From Dasypus novemcinctus (taxonomy: Eukaryota; Chordata; Mammalia; Cingulata; Dasypodidae): a stretch of 64,000 nucleotides of DNA. The stretch is taken from contig NC_080680.1 of the NCBI RefSeq assembly GCF_030445035.2, positions 93,315,157 to 93,379,156 of the forward strand, given 5' to 3'. The notes beneath the pieces were generated by a model. That model was not told the origin of the DNA. It ran no database searches and saw nothing but the letters and a program-made list of their open reading frames with translations. Positions 56,961 through 64,000 of the stretch are shown here, one piece after another. A program made the translations under genes and the position numbers. How positions within the stretch are numbered: position 1 is the first letter of the stretch; every line of letters starts with the position of its first letter.

Positions 56961-58554
56961 ATATTAACACTGGAGTCCTCACCTGTTTCTTTTCACTATC
57001 CCACAAAGGGGGATGGGGATGAAGGCATGACTCTTTGAGGAACCTGTCTCATCCAGAAGGGGTCCAACCAGGGCTTAGCTGACAATGCCTGGAAGGCATG
57101 GGGGGTGCAAAGGTGGAAACCTCAGGTCTCTAGAAGTTACTCCCCACTTGGTGGCTCTCCATGACACTGCAAGACTCCCCCACCCCACCGCCACCCCCAA
57201 GAGCGCCTCATTACACCCTGAGCCATCTTACACAGAAGGTGTTGCTTTGGTGAAAGCCTCCTGGGAGGTTCAAACTCAGTCCCCTGAAGTAGGGACCTGG
57301 GAAGAGATCTCATTCCCCATCATAGCCCATCATCGGGTTCCCAGAGTTAGCAAATAAGACAACAAATAATTTTTTAGTATAAGTATGTTCTGTGCAATAT
57401 TTGGGATGTATTTATCTGAAATTCAAAGTTAGCTGGGTGCCCAACATTTAATATGGCAACCCTACCACTGAATACTTCCATTCCCCAAATGATATACCTC
57501 TTCCCCTGTCCAGGTGAGTAGGAACCCCTTGCAGAGAGAATTTGCAGAAGGCCAGTTTTGCCCCTTAGCCCAGCAGGTGCTAGCCTCCTAAGGACCCCTT
57601 TATACATTCATCTAGGCACTCAGGTCCTCCACCAAGGCTGCACTAAGAGTGCCCAGAGTGAGGAATGGGGTGGGGGGGGGGTGTTATCCAGCAATTTAAA
57701 GGCTCAAAAGGTGACTGTGAACTGGATCCACAGAAACTGCCTTGTACCCAAGGGGAGCGACCCTCTTCTTGCCTCCAGGCCCGGGCTCCACTGGGGGGAG
57801 GTGATAGACCTCCCCATGGAGCTCTCTGGGCCCATTCTCCTCCCTGCCCCCCCCCCCAGGTCTCACTGCTGTTAATGAGTTCCTTGGGGATCCCGGCGCC
57901 CCGTGTGCCCAAGGGATGTGCCCCCAAGTGTGGCCTAGGCAGGGGGAGGAGGCGCGCAAAAGAAAGGGCAGAGAAAGGAGACAGAGGTAGAAAGAACAGA
58001 GAGAGAAAAAAAGAAGACCGGGTAGGAAGATAGAGTGGGGTGGGAAAGAGGGGGGACACAGAAGATAAGAAAGCAGTGGGGGTGGGAGTAGAGGAAAGAA
58101 CTATAAAGACAGAAAAAGAAATGAGAGGCCCAGAGAGAGCCTGAGCGGAGAGGGAGGCTGGGAAATGGGGGTATGTGGTGGAGAGTCCCGGTGAGAGTAC
58201 TGAATCCCGGGGCTCGAGGAGGCCGGATCCCTACCGGGGAGGCCTTTTCGGAAGCCGCTTCGAGCCGGGGATGTAGAGAAAGGGAAAGGAGGATGTAGAG
58301 GAGGGAAGGCGCTTGCCCCAGGGAGCGAGGCCGAGGCCGGCCCATTGGCCGGGGCGGGGACTGCTCTGGGGGAAGAGAGGGCAGGCGGCGGGAAAGGCGG
58401 CCCTCGAACCCAGGTTTGGCTGGTGCCCCAGTCTCCCTCACTCCTGCTCGCAAAGCCCCGGCCAGGTCGATATTCACCAGGATCGGATCCGGGGACCGGC
58501 GAGGGGCCGAGGGGAGGGGGAGGACCCGGCTTTCTGTCTCCTTTTTTTTTTTCT

Positions 58555-58790
58555 TTCCTCTCAATTAGGCCGATTCAATGGAGCTAAAGAGCTCGTAAAA
58601 TCATGAATAATTTACTCGTGATCTGTTATTAACCCATCGGGTTTCGAGCTCTTGTCGCTGGGCCTGAACCTGTAATCAAATCTGACTTCGCCTCATTTTA
58701 CTAAAGACGAGATTGTAGGTTCAATTGTCTAAATAACGGATTGGAATCAAATCAGTAATTACGCTGCCAGGCACACATACACAAAAAGCT
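58555..58790. promoter_or_regulatory. Candidate conserved intronic enhancer with homeodomain-type sites
   Basis: This 236-bp AT-rich stretch sits inside very GC-rich DNA in LHX2 intron 3. It holds several homeodomain-like cores: CAATTA at 58562-58567, TAATCA at 58673-58678, CAATTG at 58722-58727 and TAATTA at 58756-58761. TAATTA is the type of site LIM-homeodomain proteins bind, so autoregulation or cross-regulation is possible (inference). It contains no repeat family I recognise. The sharp composition change and motif density suggest constrained non-coding DNA, but conservation cannot be tested here. Confidence 0.45.
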
Positions 58791-58943
58791 GGGGCTGGGG
58801 GAGGCCCTGGCGTCCGGCCGGTCCGCGCGGGACTCCTGCGGCCCTGACGCGCAGACCCCGGCGCACTCTGTGCCACCCGGGCCCGCACCCGCTCCAGCCG
58901 CCTTTTCCGCGCCCCTGGACCACGGACAGCCGGGTCGGGGTCC

Positions 58944-58972
58944 GGGACGGGGACGGGGACGGGGACAGGGGG
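58944..58972. repeat. (GGGGAC)n hexamer run
   Basis: Four to five GGGGAC-type units inside a CpG-rich block of LHX2 intron 3; the G runs could form a quadruplex. Confidence 0.8.
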
Positions 58973-60426
58973 AGGCTTCAGTTTCGCCCGGGCAGGGGCA
59001 GCGCGCTGGGACCCGCGGGGCAGCAGGAGGAGAGACGCGGCGGCCCCAACCCCGGAAGGACTTGCCGACCCCGGCCCAGCGGTCCTGGCTGCCCTCCCTG
59101 GGCAGAGGGCCGGGCGCACCGACGACGCCCCTACCCACTCTGCCCGTTAGTAGGTGCCGCTATGCCCCTGCCGGGCTGTTCCCCAGGTCCACGGACTTTG
59201 CAAGGAGTCGGGATCGCGGGGCCCTGCAGTGTGGGCCACCCTCACAAACAAGCTCATGTTCTCACAGCAGGAAACACCACACCCGCACACAAATGCCCAC
59301 CAACACTTGCCTGTGCGTGCAGCACCGGCATTCGCACTGGCTAGTCCTCTCTGCAGTCCAGGTCGCCCCTCGGCCCGCACCGCGGCCATTTCTCTCCTAC
59401 CAGTGCCGGGGGAGGGGGCTGAATGCAAGGGGGTGACGGAAGCCAACCCGAGGAGGCCTGGCTGGGCACGGCGCCGCCAAGGAGGTCCCCCTTTCTCCCA
59501 GCCTAGTCCCAGCCTAGTTCCGAGAGCCCCGAGTGAGCGAGCGGGACAGGCTTCGCGGGCGCGCTGCGCGCAGGTTCTGCAAGGACCCGCGGAGCCGAGG
59601 GGCACTGGGGGGAGAAACTGACACCAGAACAGAGAAACTGGGAGACACACACAGAGCTAGAGAGAGAGAAAGGGTGGTGGAGAGAGTAAATAGAAAGGGG
59701 AGAGAGTAGAGAAAAAGAAGCCAAAGAGAAAATGCCGAGAAGCTGGAATGAGTGGGTGCCGGCTCCGCAGAACGCCTCCAGCCGCATCTCCCCACTCGGG
59801 GCAGCGCGGCTCGGTGAGGAAAAGTGGCCGAAAACCAGCAAAAAAAAAAAAAAAAACCCACAAAAAACACCAAAAAACAAAAACACACGAATCTCTGTGC
59901 CTTCAATTCCAAACCCGTTTCAGAACGTGCGTTCCCAGAAAAATCTCGTCCCGCTCCGCACCCACAGTCCCGTGGAGCCACCACGCGCCGGCTGCTTCCC
60001 CGCCCGAGGCCGACCCCACTTGGTAAATAGACGTGGCTTTGCTTGGGGCGCCCAACTAGGTCTCTGGTCACTCGTAATTTCCGGGGTAGTGGGAGACGAA
60101 GGACGGAAGTTTCGGAAAGTGGCATCTCCCGGTAGAACCTTCAACAAATCTTAAGTCCGTCTGCCCGGCTCAGACCGTCTGCGGCCACTTCATTTACCAA
60201 ACTGGGGGTTGCATTTTCCTCCAGGCTCCGTACACAGACACACACCCGACCCACGATCCTCCAGCCAGCAACTTCGATGGAGCGAAAGGGACCTCCGCGA
60301 GCCCTCCATCGCCAACCCCCACCCCCACTCCACCCCCGGCGGGCTCAGCCTCTTTAAGATCAAAATAACGCAGACTTCTTCCCCACCGGCGTCCCCTCCC
60401 CCACAGTTCAGGGTTTTGTTTTTGTT

Positions 60427-60448
60427 TGTGTGTGTGTGTGTGTGTGTT
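60427..60448. repeat. (GT)n microsatellite
   Basis: About eleven GT units in LHX2 intron 3. Confidence 0.9.
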
Positions 60449-60704
60449 ACCAGTTGTGCATCTGACTGAAGGGAAAAGGAGGCCGAAAACAAAATCTTTC
60501 AGATTTGATTCTTTTGCAAACGAAAGAAAGAAAATAATTGCAAATAAACTCTATCTAGTTTGGAAGCATAACCCTTTGTGGGCCGCCCAGACTTCGGGCA
60601 GATGTTGACGGTTCAATGTGCCCGGCCGCAGAACTTCGGCAGCTGTCCTGGGCTGGCAGGGGCGCGGGGGTGGGGGGTGGGGGGAGGCAGAGCCTCGCGG
60701 GCGA

Positions 60705-60740
60705 AGGCCCGGGGTTATAAAACGCCGGAAATGGGAAACG
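60705..60740 (+). promoter_or_regulatory. TATA-like element in a CpG-rich block, antisense to LHX2
   Basis: TATAAAA occurs at 60716-60722 in a GC-rich context, directly after a G-rich tract, on the strand opposite to LHX2. Together with the CpG-rich block at about 60580-61050 it could mark an antisense non-coding transcript start. There is no independent evidence of transcription. Confidence 0.2.
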
Positions 60741-61523
60741 ATCTCCCTCTTCTTCCCCAGTATCCCACCGCCCCCGGCGCGAGGCTAGGCCCACTCCAGT
60801 CTCATCCCGTGGCGATCGGTTCCGAGGGTCGCCGCCCTCATCCCAGGGCCCCGCAGATGCTGCGAACTTGGAGAAAGGAGCCCGGCAAAGCCTAAAGCCG
60901 GCGGGGCAGGGGGATCTGGCTGGGTACAAGGAGCCGCAACCCTTGCTCGTGTAAAGCGCAGGGACCCCATTTGCCGCAGACTGCCGCCCTCGGGACGCTT
61001 CACCGACCAGGCGGCACCCCAGACGGAGCATGGAGCCTCCGGGCACCACAAGCCCTTTCTCCTGGGGCCCAAGGCACCTTGTTTACCTTCTCTGCCGCCC
61101 ATCTCCCTGTCCTCAGCGGCGCCAACCCTGAGCCTGTTTGGACTCGGCGGTGCCTTGTTTTCTCTATCACTGGCACTTTCAACCCAGCAAAGCAGTTGGG
61201 AGGTCGGGGAGTCGGCCCAATCCAAAAAGAAGCCTCCAAAAACCAGTTTCCCAGCAACGATACTCTGTATCTGGGACAGCGGAGGACTAATGCCCCCTGT
61301 CCTCTCGCTCCAGCCGAGGGCTCACGGACCTAAACCCCGGGGGTTAATGTCCCTTCTGCCGGGTCGTCCAGGGTTTAGAGGCGGAGGAAGCTGAGGTCTA
61401 GCGAATCCCCCATATGGCCAGCACACTAAGCCCAGCACACGGAGATTCACTCTGGCTCCTGGCAGTCTGCGGCGCGCGCTTTCCCGCAACCCCACCAAGG
61501 CGCCGCGTGCGCCTCGCACTCAC

Positions 61524-61927
61524 CAGCATTGTAGGCCGCCAGATCCGCCCCAGGGCCGGGGCTCTTGCGTTTCCTCGGCCGCCCCTTCTGCACTGTGCCC
61601 ACGCCATTGTAGTAGGGAAGACCCAACGGGTTGGCTCCCGCGGCGCCCAGCCCCGCGCTCTTGGCTGCGGCGGCGGCAGCTGCTGCCGCTGCCACGTCGG
61701 CGTGGTTAAAATGCGCGGGGTACTCGCCCTGCAGCAGCGCCTCGAAGTGCAAGCGGCAGTAGACCAGGCTGTCCTTCATACCGAAGTGGTCGCCGGTGGT
61801 CAGCATTTTATTACACGTGGTGCAAGTGAAGCAGTTGAGGTGATAAACCAAGTCCCGGGCGCGCATCACCATCTCGGAGGCCGAGATCCCCAGATGGCAG
61901 CGGGCGCAGCGCTGCACAGAGAACCGC
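61524..61927 (-). CDS. LHX2: LHX2 exon 3: second LIM domain, alanine tract and linker
   Basis: The exon starts after a minus-strand CAG acceptor with one base that completes Arg108, and ends one base into an Ala codon before a GTGAGT donor (61518-61523). It encodes residues 108-242. LIM2 begins CARC at residue 115 and shows the full Cys/His series through VYCRLH. After LIM2 come a ten-residue alanine run (about 61668-61697), a Gly/Ala-rich stretch, and a basic cluster KGRPRKRKSPG that probably serves as a nuclear localisation signal (inference). The ten alanines use GCA, GCG, GCT and GCC mixed, so this is not a pure trinucleotide repeat. The exon sits in a CpG-rich block (about 61440-61930). 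Splice phase matches exons 2 and 4. Confidence 0.98.
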
Positions 61928-62810
61928 CTGTGGACCATTGAAGAAGGGGCTGTGGGAACGCAACGTCGGATACCCCCGCCCCCCACATCTTCCTCCAGGT
62001 GCCGCTACTGCCGCCAGAAGCAGTCCTGAAAATGGGCAACCCTGCCTTAACTTGGAGGATGGGGGAAGTGGCAACTAGATTTTGAACCAAGCCTGGGGCT
62101 GGTCCTGCCCTGAAATATAGCACCTCTTAACTATTTTCATGCCTCCAAAGGCTTCTACTTCATCCGGAGCCTAAGCAAGTTCTAAGAAAGCTCATGTTTG
62201 GGATAGTGGAAAAATCCTCCATTTACCCCTTCTTCACCCTTTACCCTGCCCTCCATACAGAATCCTACAGACTTTTGCAACTTGGGAGAAACACAGAGAT
62301 AGGCAGAGCAAGAAAGAATATAAACAGACCCTAACCCTAAGCCCAGAGAGAAGGACAAGCAGGGAGCTTGGAGCCAGTTAGCGATTCCGGTCCTTTAATC
62401 CCGGCCAGCTTTCATTCCCGTCTCACCAAAAGACCCGGAAATGCACCCTCTCCCCTAGCTCTCCCTCCAAGTTTGTTCCACACCAGCCCATGCAGCCTGG
62501 GTTTGGGGGTGCCAATTTCTATCACTTCTGGTTGACCCAAGAAACTTCAAATGGAAATGTGTGCAAGGACCCCAGCCCAAGCTTATTTATGGCCTAGGGT
62601 CAGAGGGGAAGACCGCTTCTGATTTTCTCTGGGTTCCTACATTTTACAGACCTTTCCAAGAAAGCCTCTTAAAAAGGCTGTTAGTTCTGACTTGGAGAAC
62701 CAGGTCCTGAGTAGAGAGCCCTCTCCGGGGAATAGAGGGAAAGGAGAGGGGCAAGACTGTGCCTGGGATGGGGGCTCCTGAGGGGCAGTGGGTCCCAGGG
62801 TGGGGGCTAC
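61928..62810 (-). other. LHX2: LHX2 intron 2
   Basis: This 883-bp interval lies between the exon 2 donor and the exon 3 acceptor (minus-strand CAG at 61928-61930). It is largely unique sequence. I see no SINE, no L1 and no credible coding frame in it. Base composition is moderate compared with the GC-rich exon 3 side. Confidence 0.9.
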
Positions 62811-63013
62811 CTGTAGTAGTCTTCCTTGCAGTAGATGCTGCCGTCCTTACTGAAACAGGTGAGCTCTGACTCCAGGTTCAGCTTGCACTCACAGCACTTG
62901 AGGCAGCGCATGTGCCACTGCTTGTCCACTGCCAGCAGGTAGTAGCGGTCTGAAATCTTACCCCCGCAGCCAGCACACAGTGCAGCACGGTCACTGCTGA
63001 TGGATGGCATGGT
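62811..63013 (-). CDS. LHX2: LHX2 exon 2: first LIM domain
   Basis: On the minus strand the exon opens after a CTGCAG acceptor (63014-63019) with codons Thr-Met-Pro and closes at a GTAG-type donor (62807-62810) after two bases of an Arg codon. It encodes residues 41-107 and part of 108 in the usual numbering. LIM1 is complete: zinc ligands C53, C56, H74, C77 for the first finger and C80, C83, C102, D105 for the second. The ATG inside this exon (Met42) is not the usual start; mammalian LHX2 starts in exon 1, upstream of the window. LIM1 and LIM2 together bind LDB1-type cofactors. The acceptor has a modest pyrimidine tract followed by CTCCTCCTGCAG. Identity is very secure. Confidence 0.98.
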
Positions 63014-64000
63014 CTGCAGGAGGAGGGAGAAAGGAAACAGCAGTGCCTGAGTCAGCTGTGGCCCCTCTGCTGCTATGGGCAGCTCTCTCTGTTCCCAAGC
63101 TAGCCCCAAACACCAAGGGGCTGCTGCTGCCCGTTGGGTCCCAGCACTGGCCCCATCCCAAAAGGCCCATATCCAGCAGCTCATAATGCTGGCCTGCCCA
63201 GCACAGCCCAAGCCGGCCATAGGCCCGGGCTAGGGCCCCGGCCTAGATGATTCTGCGGCCTTCTTCCCCTCTTACTACCCGCCCCACCCCCCAACGCCTT
63301 TTCCCCAGAAAGGCTCAGGCTCTGTTGGGACTGGAGCAGTGATGGCCACTTCATTTAAACCCATCAAGAGTTCTCCCAAACTCTTTTCAAAGGAGCCACC
63401 TGGTTGCCCCCCCCCAAAAAAAAAGGGTGGAGTAATCATTAAAAATCACCCTCCACAACAGACCCCTCTCCAGAGATCCAGAAAGAGTCCCTGGCCCACA
63501 GTCCCAGAGATCTCTGGATCCTTGAGCCAAAGGTTTCGGCCAAGGCAGGTTGCTACAACTGGCCCCTCTGCCACATCTCTCCTGCTTGGGTCCTGAGCAC
63601 AGGCCGACGGACTGGGAGATGGCAAGTGGGATGCAAGGGCATTCTGAAAATCTCCTGGTGCAGGACAGGCCCAACTCAAATCCTTTCCTAACCAGATTGA
63701 CACTGAGTGGGTTTAACCAGGGAAACAGGCTAGGAAGTAGAGGTGGCTGGGACTGCAGCTCTCCCTGTTGCAGCAGAGACGCTTCAACGGTTCTTCCAGC
63801 CTCCTCCTGTTCTAAAGGTCATTTCTGGGCCCGGTTTGGGCAGCATCTGTTCATCTGGTCTCTGGAGGTCTCAGGCAAGGAACTGGCTATTTGGGGTTGG
63901 GCCGGCAGAGCTAGTGAAGGAGATCCGAATGGACTGTATGCAAGAGTCAGGCCGGAGCCTGAACTCCTAGTCCTGGCTGGCCAAGTCGGGTGGGCCAGGA
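63014..64000 (-). other. LHX2: LHX2 intron 1, partial
   Basis: Unique sequence upstream of exon 2. I looked for the MLFHSLSGPEV first exon and did not find it, so it lies beyond the window edge. No repeat or other gene recognised. Confidence 0.8.

Larger units (their letters stand above)
55926..61523 (-). other. LHX2: LHX2 intron 3, GC-rich with candidate regulatory blocks
   Basis: About 5.6 kb between exons 4 and 3. The exon-4 side (55930-57000) carries L2 fossils. The rest is largely unique and CpG-rich over roughly 58200-59150, 59380-60050, 60580-61050 and 61440-61520. An AT-rich island at 58555-58790 interrupts this. Simple repeats are (CA)n near 55980-56000, (GT)n at 60427-60448, an A-rich tract near 59839-59885 and GGGGAC hexamers near 58944-58972. 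The absence of DAS SINEs and L1s here contrasts with the left half of the window and fits a regulatory-dense developmental gene. Long frames on both strands reflect GC content; none resembles a known protein. Confidence 0.85.
45615..64000 (-). other. LHX2: LHX2 gene locus, partial (exons 2-5, introns, 3' UTR; exon 1 off the window)
   Basis: Four exons in order on the minus strand encode a LIM-LIM-homeodomain protein that I recognise as LHX2 rather than its paralogue LHX9. The features used are the MPSISSDRAALCAGC start of exon 2, the alanine tract in exon 3 and the LEGHEPHSPSQTTLTNLF end. Joined exons are 203, 404, 206 and 288 bp, giving 366 codons plus stop. The known mammalian exon 1 adds 40 residues, for the family length of 406. 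LHX2 is a nuclear transcription factor that binds TAATTA/G-type sites and works with LDB cofactors through its LIM domains; it is known for roles in eye, forebrain cortex, hair follicle and limb development. In human the order is DENND1A, LHX2, NEK6, so the left of this window should lead towards NEK6 (inference). No frameshift or broken splice site was seen. Confidence 0.97.

Noticed and set aside
57935..58564. 209-codon minus frame in LHX2 intron 3
   Set aside because: Lies wholly in an intron, pyrimidine-rich Ser/Phe/Pro composition; not an LHX2 exon by family knowledge.
59147..60125. Several long frames on both strands of intron 3
   Set aside because: Compositional, mutually overlapping and interrupted by an A-rich simple tract.
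62811..63013. Identity as LHX9 instead of LHX2
   Set aside because: Residues around LIM1, the alanine tract in exon 3 and the C-terminal tail fit LHX2; LHX9 has a different linker and tail.

Overview
The window is nuclear DNA of a placental mammal, almost certainly a xenarthran (sloth or armadillo). The lineage call rests on many tRNA-derived DAS-type SINEs, whose heads read GGAAGCAGATGTGGCTCAAG and carry a B box like GGTTCAATTCC, together with xenarthran-style L1 elements. A sloth is my leaning, from memory of sloth sequence rather than from a search. No prokaryotic, plasmid or CRISPR-like feature was seen.

The only recognisable protein-coding gene is the LIM-homeodomain transcription factor LHX2. 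It lies on the minus strand in the right third, and exons 2 to 5 are present (62811-63013, 61524-61927, 55720-55925, 46204-46491). The exons join in frame with canonical GT/AG sites and encode 366 residues. With the 40-residue first exon known from mammalian LHX2, which lies beyond position 64000, the protein reaches the usual 406 residues. Exon 2 carries LIM1, exon 3 carries LIM2 and a ten-alanine tract, and exons 4 and 5 share the homeodomain, split between positions 46 and 47. The 3' UTR runs left to a poly(A) signal at 45634-45639. Introns 3 and 4 hold several CpG-rich blocks and one AT-rich block (58555-58790) full of homeodomain-type motifs that looks like a conserved regulatory element.

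The left 45 kb is 3' flank of LHX2, towards NEK6 if human gene order holds. Positions 1-34500 are dominated by retrotransposons; 34500-45600 is more unique, with two CpG-rich islands (34560-35110, 38300-38760) and scattered MIR and L2 fossils. The most structured part is 18165-33950. There an older L1 is split by a near-full-length younger L1 (20446-30636) flanked by an 11-bp target-site duplication. The younger L1 has a 5' UTR with about ten tandem ~110-bp units, and it was itself hit by a solo LTR (6-bp duplication), several SINEs and a member of a non-coding repeat family.

That non-coding family, called family X here, has four same-strand copies sharing a 3' end, each shortened from the 5' side; three have clean 11-15-bp target-site duplications. 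It behaves like an L1-mobilised RNA with no long reading frame and is the best candidate for something poorly described. I see no evidence for a new protein-coding system, and most long reading frames here are chance frames in GC-rich DNA or L1 remnants.
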